DNA of 64,000 nucleotides from Burkholderiales bacterium RIFCSPLOWO2_12_FULL_65_40 (lineage in GTDB: Bacteria; Pseudomonadota; Gammaproteobacteria; Burkholderiales; Burkholderiaceae_C): positions 149,204 to 213,203 of the forward strand of contig MESL01000047.1 in NCBI GenBank assembly GCA_001770955.1, in the 5' to 3' direction. The translations under genes and the position numbers were made by a program. Under the pieces are notes generated by a model, which worked only from the letters and a program-made list of their open reading frames with translations, made no database searches and had not been told where the DNA came from. How positions within the stretch are numbered: the first letter of the stretch is position 1; each line of letters begins with the position of its first letter. Below, piece by piece: positions 53,894-62,818 of this stretch.

Positions 53894-55029
53894 GCGGACA
53901 CCACCGGAATGTCTTTGAACCGCCCGTAGGCGTAGTGCGCGGCGCAGGCCCCTTCGTTGGACACCATGCACGAACCCATGGGGCTCTCGGGCGTGCACAC
54001 GGTGCCGAACAGCTCGCAGTCGGTGGGCCGCTTGACGCCACGCAGGATGGCGCCGCACTCGCACTGCCTGTGGTCGGGCACGCTGGTGTATTGCAGGGCG
54101 AACTTGCGTTCGGCGTCCCACGCGGCAAAGGCCGGGCGGATCTTCAGCGCGCTGTAGGGCACATCGCCCAGGCCGCGCCACTCGAAGCTCTCGCGCAGCT
54201 CGAAGACCTTCGACACCAGGTTCTGCGCGGCCAGGTTGCCCTCGGGCGTGACGGCGCGGGAAAACTCGTTCTCGACCTCGGCGCGCCCGGCATTGACCTG
54301 GCGCACCAGCATGAGGATGCCCTGCATCACATCCAGCGGCTCGAAGCCTGTGATCACCACGGGCTTGCGGTACTCCTCGGCAAAGTGCTCGTAGGGCTGC
54401 GAACCGATCACGATGCTCACATGCGCCGGGCCGATGAAGCCGTCAATGGGCACGGTGCCCAGTTGCCTCACCTCGGCCGATTCAAGGATGTGCGTGATGG
54501 CCGCAGGCGTGAGTACATGGCAGCACAGCACGCTGAAGTTGGGCACGGCCCGCTCGCGCGCCTCACGCAGCACCAGGGCGGTGGGCGGCGTGGTGGTTTC
54601 AAAGCCAATGGCCAGAAAAACCACCTCGCGCTCGGGGTGCCTGTCGGCCAGTGCCAGGGCGTCGGCCGCCGAATAGACCATGCGCACATCGGCTCCGCGC
54701 GCCTTGGCCTGGATGAGCGAAAGCCCCTCCGACGCGGGCACGCGCATGGTGTCACCATAAGTGCAGAGCATCACCCCGCGCTCCAAGGCGAGCCGGATGG
54801 CCAGGTCGATGCGGCCGATGGGCAGCACGCACACCGGGCAGCCGGGGCCGTGGATCATGCGCACGCTGTCCGGCAGAAAACTCTCGATGCCATAGCGCGC
54901 CATAGCATGGGTATGCCCGCCACAGAATTCCATGAAACGGTAGTTCCGCCCGGGCCGTACCTCGGCAGCGATGCGGGCTGCGATGTGGCGCGCCAGTTCA
55001 CCATCGCGGTACTCGGCTATGTACTTCAT
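53890..55029 (-). CDS. hypD: Hydrogenase maturation iron-sulfur protein HypD
   Basis: The scaffold on which the Fe(CN)2CO unit is built with HypC, 379 residues. It has the conserved FMEFCGGHTHAMARYG, HGPGCPVCVLP and the C-terminal cysteine set (HRQCECGAILRGVKRPTDCE and VCTPESPMGSCMVSNEGAC) for the [4Fe-4S] cluster and redox thiols. It overlaps hypC by ATGA (55026-55029) at its start and hypE at its end, so HypC, D and E are coproduced. Confidence 0.96.
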   Translation of the reverse strand: MKYIAEYRDGELARHIAARIAAEVRPGRNYRFMEFCGGHTHAMARYGIESFLPDSVRMIHGPGCPVCVLPIGRIDLAIRLALERGVMLCTYGDTMRVPASEGLSLIQAKARGADVRMVYSAADALALADRHPEREVVFLAIGFETTTPPTALVLREARERAVPNFSVLCCHVLTPAAITHILESAEVRQLGTVPIDGFIGPAHVSIVIGSQPYEHFAEEYRKPVVITGFEPLDVMQGILMLVRQVNAGRAEVENEFSRAVTPEGNLAAQNLVSKVFELRESFEWRGLGDVPYSALKIRPAFAAWDAERKFALQYTSVPDHRQCECGAILRGVKRPTDCELFGTVCTPESPMGSCMVSNEGACAAHYAYGRFKDIPVVSA

Positions 55030-55256
55030 GCGCCCCCTTGCGTGCTGGCGAGTTCGGTAAACAGCGCCAGGGTACGCTCGGCTTCGTCGGGGTCGATCTT
55101 GCCGATGGCGTAGCCGACATGCACGATCACGTAGTCGCCCAGCTGCGCATCGTCCACCAGGGCGATGGACACCTGCTTGCGCACGCCGGACAAGTCCACC
55201 ACAGCCTGCTGACCTGGCAGCAGCTCCACCACGCGGGCGGGTATGGCTAGGCACAT
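55026..55256 (-). CDS. hypC: Hydrogenase maturation chaperone HypC
   Basis: A 76-residue HypC/HupF-family chaperone. It starts MCLAIPARVVELL with the essential cysteine at position 2, and includes LGDYVIVHVGYAIGKIDPDE. It carries the iron fragment to the large-subunit precursor. Its start overlaps the end of hypF by 10 bases. Confidence 0.95.
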   Translation of the reverse strand: MCLAIPARVVELLPGQQAVVDLSGVRKQVSIALVDDAQLGDYVIVHVGYAIGKIDPDEAERTLALFTELASTQGGA

Positions 55257-56410
55257 GCGGCCGTCTCCTCTGAACAGTTGTAACAGGGCGCCTGCGCCAG
55301 TTGCTGCGCGGCCACCCAGGCCTGGCCCAGCGCGAGCCCAGCGTCGCCACACGACAAGGCCTGCGCCTGGTACATCCTCAGGCCTCGCGCCTGCAGACCC
55401 GCCACGCAGCGCTCGGTGAGGACACGGTTGAAAAAACAGCCACCGCCCAACACCACACTGCACACGGCGCGCTCGCTGGCCACCTGCGCGGCCCGCGCCA
55501 CCAGGGCATCGGCCAGCGTGAGGTGGAACTGTGCGGCGGCGGCCTCGGTCTGCGCCGGGTTGGGCGCGTGCCATTGTGCCCAGGGGAGGCACAGCGGGCG
55601 CAGGTCGATGCGGCCTGCGGCATCCACCGGCGCCAGGTTCAGGTTGGAGTGCTGCGCCCGCACGCCGCCATGGGCCTGCAGGTGGCGCGCGGCCGCCTGC
55701 TCGAGCGCGATGGCGGCCTGGGCCTCCATGTCCTGACGCACCGACAGGCCCAGCAGGCCCGCCACGGCGTCGAACCAGCGCCCGGCCGCCGTGGTCTGCG
55801 GGCAGTTCAGCCCGCGCGCCAGCATGGCCTGCACGGTACGCGCCGCCGTCTCGCCCACCACAGGGGCAAAGCGCGGCACGATCTGGTCGGTCTGGCCGCT
55901 GGCGTGCAGCAGGGCCGCCGCCATGCGCCAGGGTTCGCGTGCCGCCACGTCGCCGCCCGGCAGGGCCAAGGCCCCCAGGTGGCCCACGCGCTCGCAGCGT
56001 GCGCCGTGCACCCACAGCAGTTCGCCGCCCCAGGCCGTGCCGTCGCGCCCCAGGCCCACGCCGTCGAGCGTGAGGGCAATCACCGGTCCGTGCAGGCCGT
56101 GCTCGGCCAGCACCGCCGCCGCATGGGCATGGTGGTGCTGCACAGCGATCGACGGGATGCTGCGCTCGCCCGCCACGCGCAGCGCCAGGCGGGTACTGAA
56201 AAAATCGGGATGCAAGTCATGCGCCACCGCGTCCACCGGCCCGCCCGCCTGCGCGAGCAAGTCCTGCACCGATTGCTCCAGTGCCGCGCAGGCTGCGGGG
56301 TCGGACAGATCGCCATGGACACGCGACCACCGTGGCGCCTGGGGTGTTGCCGTATCCAAAAGACAGACGCTGTTCTTCAGAAACGCACCGCAGGCAAGGA
56401 TGCGCGTCAT
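55247..56410 (-). CDS. hypF: Short HypF: carbamoyltransferase domain only
   Basis: A 387-residue protein matching only the C-terminal Kae1-like half of HypF. Visible motifs are IAVQHHHAHAAAVLAEHG (metal ligands), IALTLDGVGLGRDGTAWGGE and VVLGGGCFFNRVLTERCVAG. The acylphosphatase, zinc-finger and YrdC-like domains of full-length HypF (about 750 residues) are absent. An upstream remnant is not visible: hypB ends only 25 bases before its start. From memory, Cupriavidus HypF1 is also short and works, so this is probably functional with help from another protein or a second HypF. Confidence 0.9.
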   Translation of the reverse strand: MTRILACGAFLKNSVCLLDTATPQAPRWSRVHGDLSDPAACAALEQSVQDLLAQAGGPVDAVAHDLHPDFFSTRLALRVAGERSIPSIAVQHHHAHAAAVLAEHGLHGPVIALTLDGVGLGRDGTAWGGELLWVHGARCERVGHLGALALPGGDVAAREPWRMAAALLHASGQTDQIVPRFAPVVGETAARTVQAMLARGLNCPQTTAAGRWFDAVAGLLGLSVRQDMEAQAAIALEQAAARHLQAHGGVRAQHSNLNLAPVDAAGRIDLRPLCLPWAQWHAPNPAQTEAAAAQFHLTLADALVARAAQVASERAVCSVVLGGGCFFNRVLTERCVAGLQARGLRMYQAQALSCGDAGLALGQAWVAAQQLAQAPCYNCSEETAACA

Positions 56411-56435
56411 GGCACCGATCCCTCAGAACCTGCTC

Positions 56436-57365
56436 TCATCCCTGCCCTGCCTTGAGCCGCGCCAGCTCAGCTTCCAGCTGCGCGATACGCGCCTGCACGC
56501 TGTACGCTGGGGTGCTGGCAGTGGGGATCGATGCCTGCAGCAGCCAGTCGATCCAGGCCGAAATACCCTCGCCGCTGGAGGCCGACAGCTGCAGGATGCG
56601 GATGCCAGGGTTGACGCGGCGCGCATAGTCCATGCAGCGCTGCACGTCGAATTGCAGGTGCGGTAGAAGGTCGGTCTTGGTCAGTACCATAAGCTGTGCG
56701 GCGGCGAACATGTCGGGGTACTTGAGCGGCTTGTCCTCGCCCTCGGTGACCGACAGCATCACCACCTTGGCGTCTTCACCCAGATCCCACAACGCAGGGC
56801 ACACCAGGTTGCCCACGTTTTCAATGAACAGCAGCGACTGTGGCGGGTGGCGTCCATAGTCGTGGTGCCCGTGTCCATGCGCATGGTCGTGCAATGCCAG
56901 GCGGGCAAAAGCCTGCGCCACCATGGGCGCGTCCAGGTGGCAGCCCTTGCCGGTGTTGACCTGGATGGCGGGCGCGCCGGTGGCGCGGATGCGGTCGGCG
57001 TCGTTGGACGTTTGCTGATCACCCTCGATCACGGCCAGCGCCACCTCGGGATGGTCTTGTTGCAAAGCCCGGATGGTGGCGCACAGCAACGTAGTCTTGC
57101 CCGAGCCAGGGCTGGAGACGAGGTTGAGTGCGCGCACGCCGTGGGCGTGGAAATGCGCGCGGTTGTGCTGCGCCACCTGGTTGTTGGCGCCCAGCACATC
57201 CTGCTCGATGCGTATGGCACGCGACTCGCTCATCCCCGGCACCGAAACGCGCGCCGCACCGGCACCAAAGTGCAGGTCGCCGGTGCCCGCATCCACCACC
57301 GCAGCCTGGGGTGACCCTCCCGCTGCGGCTGGCAAGGGGCCGCTGCATCCACACACAACACACAT
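56436..57365 (-). CDS. hypB: Nickel-inserting GTPase HypB
   Basis: A 309-residue SIMIBI GTPase that delivers nickel to the hydrogenase large subunit. The N-terminal metal site is MCVVCGCSG. The P-loop is [11 protein letters not shown] near residue 85, a modest histidine-rich loop ([15 protein letters not shown]) follows, and the nucleotide base motif is LTKTD. A C-terminal helix extends about 25 residues past the core ([19 protein letters not shown]). It is the second gene of the operon, after hypA. Confidence 0.96.
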   Translation of the reverse strand: MCVVCGCSGPLPAAAGGSPQAAVVDAGTGDLHFGAGAARVSVPGMSESRAIRIEQDVLGANNQVAQHNRAHFHAHGVRALNLVSSPGSGKTTLLCATIRALQQDHPEVALAVIEGDQQTSNDADRIRATGAPAIQVNTGKGCHLDAPMVAQAFARLALHDHAHGHGHHDYGRHPPQSLLFIENVGNLVCPALWDLGEDAKVVMLSVTEGEDKPLKYPDMFAAAQLMVLTKTDLLPHLQFDVQRCMDYARRVNPGIRILQLSASSGEGISAWIDWLLQASIPTASTPAYSVQARIAQLEAELARLKAGQG

Positions 57366-57397
57366 GGTTCGTTCCTTCCTATGCCATCGGTTCGGGT

Positions 57398-57739
57398 TCA
57401 GACCACCTGCAGATCCACCACCCGCAAGGCATCTCCGCCCTGGGGCACCAGCCCGCAGGCGCCGCATATCGGGCAGGGCTCTCCATGCGCAACGATCTCC
57501 ACGGTCTCACCGCAGCCCGGACAGACAGCCTGGCCCGCTGGCTCGTCGATCAACACCTCGGCACCCTCCAGCACCGTGCCCGGGGCCAGCGATGCCAGCG
57601 CGAAGCGCAGTGCCTCTACCTCGACGGCCGCCAGCTTGCCCACTTCCAGCCGCAACTGCAACACGCGCGTGAACGCCTCGCGCTGCGCCGCGCCTTCCAC
57701 GAGCGCCAGGATGCCACCAGCCAGGCTCAGCTCATGCAT
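57398..57739 (-). CDS. hypA: Nickel metallochaperone HypA
   Basis: A 113-residue protein that binds nickel through His2 (start MHELSLAGG) and a structural zinc through two CxxC pairs ([10 protein letters not shown] and PCPICGACG). It hands nickel to HypB. It is the first gene of hypABFCDEX. Upstream lie about 126 bases to the rpoN stop, where the operon promoter is expected. I could not place a convincing sigma-54 or sigma-70 promoter there. Confidence 0.95.
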   Translation of the reverse strand: MHELSLAGGILALVEGAAQREAFTRVLQLRLEVGKLAAVEVEALRFALASLAPGTVLEGAEVLIDEPAGQAVCPGCGETVEIVAHGEPCPICGACGLVPQGGDALRVVDLQVV

Positions 57740-57865
57740 GCACCCGCCTTCGCAAAGCAGGTAGCTGGGACACGGCGTGGGCAGCGGGCATGGCTGCATT
57801 GGAGCAGCCCTTCACCGCCCTGACAACTGCCCCTTTCGCAAAACCTGGCAAACGCACCGGCGCGG

Positions 57866-59428
57866 CTACAGTGCCTTGCGCAGATTGGTGGTGGGAATCT
57901 TGAGCGCCTCGCGGTACTTGGCGACGGTGCGGCGCGCGCATTCAATGCCCTGCTCCTTGAGCATGTCCGCCAGCTGGCTGTCCGACAGCGGCTTGGCCGG
58001 GTTCTCGGCGGCGACGAACTGCTTGATGAGCGCGCGCACCGCCGTGCTCGACGCGTTGCCACCGGTGTCGGTGCCCAGGCCCGAGCCGAAGAAATACTTG
58101 AGCTCGTAGGTGCCCTGCGGAGTGGCCATGTACTTGGCGGTGGTCACGCGCGAGATGGTCGATTCGTGCAGGCCCAGTTCGTCGGCGATGTCGCGCAGCA
58201 CCAGCGGGCGCATGGCCAGCTCGCCGTGCACGAAGAAGTTTTTCTGCCGCTCGACGATGGCGCGCGAAACGCGCAGGATGGTGTCGAAGCGCTGCTGGAT
58301 GTTCTTGATGAACCAGCGCGCCTCCTGCAGGCGCTGCTGCAGCGCCTGGTGGCCGTCGCCGCCTTTGTGGCCACGCAGGGCCCCAGCGTAGATGTCGTGC
58401 ACGCGCAGGCGTGGCATGACGTCGGGGTTGAGTTGCACGCTGAACTGCGGGCCGTTGCGCCCGACCCGGGTCACCAGCACGTCGGGCACGATGGTGTTGC
58501 GCTCCACGTCAGCAAAGCGCCGCCCCGGGCGCGGCTCCAGCCGGGCAATCAGCGCCATGGCGGCGCGCGTGCGCTCCTCGCTGGCGCCACAGGCCTGCAC
58601 CAGGCGGCGCACATCCCGGCGCGCCAGCAGTTCCAGCGGCTGCTGACAGATGCACAAGGCGGTTTCCAGCGTTTCAGCATCGGCCGCACCGTCGTGCACC
58701 AGGGCCTTCAGTTGCAGAGTCAGGCATTCGGCCAGGTGGCGTGCACCGACGCCCGTGGGCTCCAGGCTCTGCAGCAGGCGCAGCGCCACGGTGAAACGGT
58801 GCACCAGCTCTTCGGTCTGCTCCAGGTCGCCGCCCGCCAGCCCTGTGGCGAGTTCCTCCAGCGGATCCTCCAGATACCCGTCATCGTTCAGCGACTCGAT
58901 GAGGAAACGCAGAGCGGCACGGTCAATCTCGGACAGGCGCAGCGCCAGGGCCTGGCGGTGCAGAAAATCGGTCAGCGATTCATGACCATGGGCCAGCTCG
59001 GAGGCGTCGGCCTCGCCATCGCTGTCGTTATTGTGGGTGCGCGCGGGGGCCTCGCCACCCCACTCGCCATCGTCGGGCACCATTTCGGTCGAGCCGTCGC
59101 CACCCCAGTCGGGTTCGTCGCCTCCCCCAGAAGATTCGGCATCATTTTTAGCCTCAAGGCTTGATGTACCTGCGCCATCAGCTCCTGAATAAATAGCAAT
59201 ATCGGCAGCAGCTTCGTCGGGCTGCGCCGGCGTGTCCGCCTCGGACAGGCCGAACTCCTCGCGTGGGGCGTCCTCGGCATTGCGTTCCAGGAAGGGGTTC
59301 TCATCGAGCATCTGCTCGATTTCCTGCGACAACTCCTGCGTCGAGAGCTGGAGCAGGCGGATGGACTGTTGCAACTGCGGTGTGAGCGCCAGGTGCTGCG
59401 AGACGCGCAGGGACAGGCCGGGCTTCAC
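57866..59428 (-). CDS. rpoN: RNA polymerase sigma-54 factor (RpoN)
   Basis: A 520-residue sigma-54 factor. Region I starts LRVSQHLALTPQLQQSIRLL, the core-binding region follows, and the C-terminus has the HTH and the RpoN box ARRTVAKYREALKI that recognises the -24 promoter element. The acidic region II (about residues 50-145) is unusually long and contains an in-frame copy of the dispersed repeat (AIYSGADGAGTSSLEAKND). The start is GTG 59428 with a near-perfect AAGGAGGTG site. It follows lptB by 42 bases, the usual order, but downstream is the hyp operon rather than hpf. Confidence 0.96.
   Translation of the reverse strand: MKPGLSLRVSQHLALTPQLQQSIRLLQLSTQELSQEIEQMLDENPFLERNAEDAPREEFGLSEADTPAQPDEAAADIAIYSGADGAGTSSLEAKNDAESSGGGDEPDWGGDGSTEMVPDDGEWGGEAPARTHNNDSDGEADASELAHGHESLTDFLHRQALALRLSEIDRAALRFLIESLNDDGYLEDPLEELATGLAGGDLEQTEELVHRFTVALRLLQSLEPTGVGARHLAECLTLQLKALVHDGAADAETLETALCICQQPLELLARRDVRRLVQACGASEERTRAAMALIARLEPRPGRRFADVERNTIVPDVLVTRVGRNGPQFSVQLNPDVMPRLRVHDIYAGALRGHKGGDGHQALQQRLQEARWFIKNIQQRFDTILRVSRAIVERQKNFFVHGELAMRPLVLRDIADELGLHESTISRVTTAKYMATPQGTYELKYFFGSGLGTDTGGNASSTAVRALIKQFVAAENPAKPLSDSQLADMLKEQGIECARRTVAKYREALKIPTTNLRKAL
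59141..59199 (-). repeat. Dispersed repeat, copy 9, inside rpoN in frame
   Basis: On the minus (coding) strand: GCTATTTATTCAGGAGCTGA, TGGCGCAGGTACATCAAGCC, TTGAGGCTAAAAATGAT. It matches the intergenic copies in order and ends, and lies in the sequence-variable acidic region. Confidence 0.75.
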
Positions 59429-59470
59429 CAGCCACCTCCTTGCACGGGGCAGGACACGGGGCGCATGGCC

Positions 59471-60238
59471 TCACATCCGGAAATGTTCGCCCAGGTACAC
59501 GCGGCGCACCTCGGCGTTGTCAACGATCTCGGACGGCGTGCCCTGGGCCAGTACCTGACCGTCGCTGATGATGAAGGCGTGGTCGCAGATGCCCAGGGTC
59601 TCACGCACGTTGTGGTCGGTGATGAGCACGCCGATCCCCCGCGCCTTGAGGAAGCCGATGATGCGCTGGATCTCGATCACGGCGATGGGGTCGATGCCCG
59701 CAAAGGGCTCGTCGAGCAGGATGAAGCGCGGCTGCGTGGCCAGGGCGCGGGCGATCTCGACCCGGCGGCGCTCGCCACCCGACAGTGCCAGAGCGGGCGA
59801 ATCACGCAGGTGGTCCACACGCAGCTCCTGCAAAAGGGCGGAAAGCCGCTGCTCGATCACCGCAGCGCTCAATGGCTGACCTTGCTCATTGCGCTGCAGC
59901 TCCAGCACGGCCCGCACGTTTTCCTGCACCGTGAGCTTGCGAAAAATGGAGGCTTCTTGCGGCAGGTACGACAAGCCCAGCCGTGAGCGCCGATGGATCG
60001 GCATGTGCGCTACGGATTGACCGTCGATGCGGATGTCGCCCGCATCGCTGCGCACCAGCCCTACGATCATGTAGAACGAGGTGGTCTTGCCGGCGCCATT
60101 GGGGCCGAGCAGGCCCACCACTTCGCCCTTCTGCACTGACAGCGAGACATCCTTGACCACTTTGCGGCTGCCATAGGCCTTGGCCAGATGCAGCACTTCC
60201 AGGCGGCTGTCTTGCGCCGCATCCGGAGAAACTTTCAT
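59471..60238 (-). CDS. lptB: LPS export ABC transporter ATP-binding protein LptB
   Basis: A 255-residue ATPase that powers extraction of lipopolysaccharide from the inner membrane with LptFG. Walker [10 protein letters not shown] is at 45-53, the signature is [15 protein letters not shown], and Walker B is [13 protein letters not shown]. The family-specific [20 protein letters not shown] is present. It starts 11 bases after the lptA stop. The open frame continues far upstream, but the real start is ATG 60238, as judged from LptB homology. Confidence 0.96.
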   Translation of the reverse strand: MKVSPDAAQDSRLEVLHLAKAYGSRKVVKDVSLSVQKGEVVGLLGPNGAGKTTSFYMIVGLVRSDAGDIRIDGQSVAHMPIHRRSRLGLSYLPQEASIFRKLTVQENVRAVLELQRNEQGQPLSAAVIEQRLSALLQELRVDHLRDSPALALSGGERRRVEIARALATQPRFILLDEPFAGIDPIAVIEIQRIIGFLKARGIGVLITDHNVRETLGICDHAFIISDGQVLAQGTPSEIVDNAEVRRVYLGEHFRM

Positions 60239-60249
60239 GGGCGCAGCAC

Positions 60250-60981
60250 TCACTTGGCTCCGCCCCCCAGGGAGGTGCTGGGGCGCAAGCCGGGCGCCGA
60301 GGCGGGTGCGGCCGGGGAAGCCGGGCTCTCCGATGCTGCCTGCTTCGGAGACAGCACCGCCCGCACGCGCCCGCCCTTGGCCGGGGCGTCGCCAGAACTG
60401 TTGGTCGCGGCCTTCTGACCATCGACGGTGAAGACATCGGTCAGGTTGTTGTAGACGATGACAGCCCCCGTGATCTCGTCGCCCACCACAGCGCCGCGCA
60501 GGCGGCGCAGCTCGGCACGGCGCACGAATCGCACACTGTCGGCACGACCGTCGTACTCGATCACTTCGCCTTCGCCTTCGATGTATTCCTCGACCATGCC
60601 CGGCGCACTGTCGCGCCGCTGCCGGAAGAAAGCCCGCTGGCCCGGCTCGGCAGTCACGACACCGGACTGGTAGCCGTCGGTATCCTGGCGCACCTCCAAT
60701 CGGGCGCCTCGCAGCACAATCGAGCCCTTGGTCATGACGACACGTCCGGTGAACACACTGGTCTGTTTGAGGTCGTCGTGGCGCAAGGCGTCGGCCTCGA
60801 TATTCATCGGCTTGGTGCGGTCGGCTTTTTCCGCCATCGCCGATCCTGCGCTGCCCAACGCCAGCAACACCAGCAAACCGAATGCCATCCAGCGGGCATG
60901 CTGCGCACCGCCCTGGGACAGCCGCAAAACACGCGCACCCGCGTGGTGGCGTCCTGGAAAAATGGGGAAATGGTGGTCCAT
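60250..60981 (-). CDS. lptA: LPS transport periplasmic protein LptA
   Basis: A 243-residue periplasmic bridge protein carrying LPS between inner and outer membrane. The signal peptide is [19 protein letters not shown], here preceded by a long charged N-region. The mature domain is the OstA/LptA beta-jellyroll: [37 protein letters not shown] and [17 protein letters not shown]. The C-terminal 60 residues are a low-complexity Ala/Pro/Ser tail. The start at ATG 60981 is uncertain: ATG 60888 gives a more normal signal peptide. No lptC or kdsC precedes it. Confidence 0.93.
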   Translation of the reverse strand: MDHHFPIFPGRHHAGARVLRLSQGGAQHARWMAFGLLVLLALGSAGSAMAEKADRTKPMNIEADALRHDDLKQTSVFTGRVVMTKGSIVLRGARLEVRQDTDGYQSGVVTAEPGQRAFFRQRRDSAPGMVEEYIEGEGEVIEYDGRADSVRFVRRAELRRLRGAVVGDEITGAVIVYNNLTDVFTVDGQKAATNSSGDAPAKGGRVRAVLSPKQAASESPASPAAPASAPGLRPSTSLGGGAK

Positions 60982-61268
60982 GCAGCGTTCCGGATGAGGC
61001 ATGCCGCCGACGGCGGCCATGGCGTGCACAGGGCACGAATCTTGCTGCCATTGTAGCCCTGCCCCCGGTGCCCCGCAGCCGCTAGAACGCCAAATCCGAC
61101 TGCCTCTTCTTCCGAGGAACGGCGGCAGAAAGCATCCGCCAGACGTTGCGGACCCGGCTGCGAGGGGCTTGACGTCTCAGAAGAACGCAGAGGGCAGGAT
61201 GGTGCATCCATCCAACCAGCGTGTGAACATTGTCCTGCCCCCCGTGGCCACCTGTTCAAACAGAATCG

Positions 61269-61787
61269 TCAATTCGCGGCAGCAGTGCGGGCCTGCGCCA
61301 GCAACGTATCTGCATCGCTGACCTCAAACTTGCCTGGTGCTTCGATATTCAGGCTGATGACCTTGCCGTTCTTGACCAGCATCGAGTAACGGTTGCTGCG
61401 CAGGCCCAGGCCCTTGCCATTCAGATCGAGCGTCAGGCCCGTAGCCTTGGCAAAAGTCGCGTCACCATCGGCCAGCATGCGAACGGCTCCTGCCGATTTC
61501 TGATCCCGCGCCCAGGCCCCCATCACGAAAGCATCGTTGACGGCAAGGCACCAGATTTCATCGACACCGGCAGCCTTGAAGTCGGCGGCCTTCTCCACAA
61601 AACCCGGTACATGCTTGGCTGAACAGGTGGGCGTGAAGGCACCCGGCACAGCAAACAGTGCAATGGTCTTGCCTGCGGTGGCTGCGCCTACCTGCACCGG
61701 GTTAGGACCCAGGCTGCAGCCGTTGCCTTCCACTTCGATGAATTCCATCAAGGTCGTGTCTGGAAGGGTGTCGCCAATCTGAATCAT
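61269..61787 (-). CDS. Peroxiredoxin (Prx5/redoxin type)
   Basis: A 172-residue thiol peroxidase. The peroxidatic cysteine is in VPGAFTPTCSAKHVPGF. The conserved WCLAVNDAFVMGAWARDQ and LRSNRYSMLVKNGKVI are typical of the type-II/Prx5 subfamily, which relies on glutathione or glutaredoxin. ACAGGAGA lies seven bases before the ATG. It reads towards lptA across 239-260 bases that hold no gene I can support. It stands between the S10 ribosomal operon and lptA, all on the minus strand. Confidence 0.93.
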   Translation of the reverse strand: MIQIGDTLPDTTLMEFIEVEGNGCSLGPNPVQVGAATAGKTIALFAVPGAFTPTCSAKHVPGFVEKAADFKAAGVDEIWCLAVNDAFVMGAWARDQKSAGAVRMLADGDATFAKATGLTLDLNGKGLGLRSNRYSMLVKNGKVISLNIEAPGKFEVSDADTLLAQARTAAAN

Positions 61788-61849
61788 GCTGGTCTCCTGT
61801 AAACCGTTGATGGTGAAGTGGCGCACCTGCAACCTGGCGCCCAAAAAGA

Positions 61850-61876
61850 AAAACGACCCACATTGTGGGTCGTTTT
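61850..61876. terminator. Terminator of the S10 operon
   Basis: A perfect 11-bp stem AAAACGACCCA/TGGGTCGTTTT with a CATTG loop. On the minus strand the stem is followed by CTTTTTGG. It ends the ribosomal protein operon 31 bases past the rpsQ stop. Confidence 0.85.
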
Positions 61877-61907
61877 GACAGGCTTTGCAGCGCAGGCGCG
61901 CGAAGGC

Positions 61908-62177
61908 TTACACCAACGAGGCCTTTGTCACCAGACGGGTGGCAACCCAGTTCTTGGTCTTCGAGAGCGGACGGCTTTCGGTGATCTCGATCACGTCGCC
62001 CGTATGGAACTCGTTGTTTTCATCGTGCGCGTGGTACTTGCTCGACTTGCCGACGATCTTGCCGTAGAGCTCGTGCTTCACACGGCGCTCGATCAGCACG
62101 GTCACGGTCTTTTCACGCTTGTCGCTGACCACCTTGCCAACCAAGGTGCGCTTGAGGGATTTTTTAGCTTCCGTCAT
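61908..62177 (-). CDS. rpsQ: 30S ribosomal protein S17
   Basis: An 89-residue primary 16S rRNA-binding protein (bottom of the 30S body). It has [40 protein letters not shown] and the S17 signature [18 protein letters not shown]. It is the last gene of the S10 operon, which ends at a strong terminator. The spc operon (rplN onward) does not follow directly. Confidence 0.97.
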   Translation of the reverse strand: MTEAKKSLKRTLVGKVVSDKREKTVTVLIERRVKHELYGKIVGKSSKYHAHDENNEFHTGDVIEITESRPLSKTKNWVATRLVTKASLV

Positions 62178-62186
62178 GTGGGCTCC

Positions 62187-62381
62187 TTACTTGGCGGCTT
62201 GCTTTTGGGCAAGAATGGTCTTGGCGCGGGCGATGTCACGGCGCGTGGTACGCAGAGTGCCGGTGTTACCCAGTTGCTGCGTGGCCTTTTGCATGCGCAG
62301 GCCGAAATGGGCCTTCTGCAATGCCTTGATTTCTTCCTTGATGCCAGCGACGTCTTTTTGGCGCAATTCAGCAGTATTCAT
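62187..62381 (-). CDS. rpmC: 50S ribosomal protein L29
   Basis: A 64-residue protein at the polypeptide exit tunnel. The start [20 protein letters not shown] is preceded by AGGAGA; an in-frame ATG seven codons upstream lies behind that site and is rejected. The C-terminal [14 protein letters not shown] is the L29 signature region. It lies between rplP and rpsQ, as in other S10 operons. Confidence 0.96.
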   Translation of the reverse strand: MNTAELRQKDVAGIKEEIKALQKAHFGLRMQKATQQLGNTGTLRTTRRDIARAKTILAQKQAAK

Positions 62382-62398
62382 ATCAGTTTCTCCTGAAA

Positions 62399-62815
62399 TC
62401 ACTGGCCTACCATGCGCGCCACGAACGTGGTGCGCAGGGGAAGCTTGGCAGCCGCCAGACGGAAGGCTTCGCGGGCGAGTTCTTCGGGCACGCCGAGGAT
62501 TTCGAACACGATCTTGCCGGGCTGGATTTCGGCCACGTAAAACTCGGGGTTGCCCTTACCGTTACCCATCCGCACTTCTGCAGGCTTGGAGGAAATGGGC
62601 TTGTCCGGGAACACGCGGATCCAGATACGGCCGCCACGCTTGACGTGACGCGAAATGGCGCGACGTGCGGCTTCGATCTGACGGGCCGTCAGACGGCCCC
62701 GATCGGTGCACTTCAGACCGAAATCACCGAACGCCACCGAGTTGCCCCGGGTTGCGACGCCAGTGTTGCGGCCTTTTTGCTCCTTGCGATATTTGCGGCG
62801 AGCAGGTTGCAGCAT
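62399..62815 (-). CDS. rplP: 50S ribosomal protein L16
   Basis: A 138-residue protein at the A-site side of the 50S subunit. The start is [17 protein letters not shown], with signatures [20 protein letters not shown] and [20 protein letters not shown]. The length is standard. It is three bases behind rpsC. Confidence 0.97.
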   Translation of the reverse strand: MLQPARRKYRKEQKGRNTGVATRGNSVAFGDFGLKCTDRGRLTARQIEAARRAISRHVKRGGRIWIRVFPDKPISSKPAEVRMGNGKGNPEFYVAEIQPGKIVFEILGVPEELAREAFRLAAAKLPLRTTFVARMVGQ

Positions 62816-62818
62816 GTT

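Noticed and set aside
57740..57865. A sigma-54 promoter in front of hypA
   Set aside because: I looked on the minus strand for GG-N10-GC in a TGGCAC/TTGC context. The near matches had wrong spacing.
60804..61259. A possible lptC gene upstream of lptA
   Set aside because: The product is Cys/Trp/Ser-rich, overlaps lptA in another frame and shows no LptC features such as an N-terminal membrane helix.
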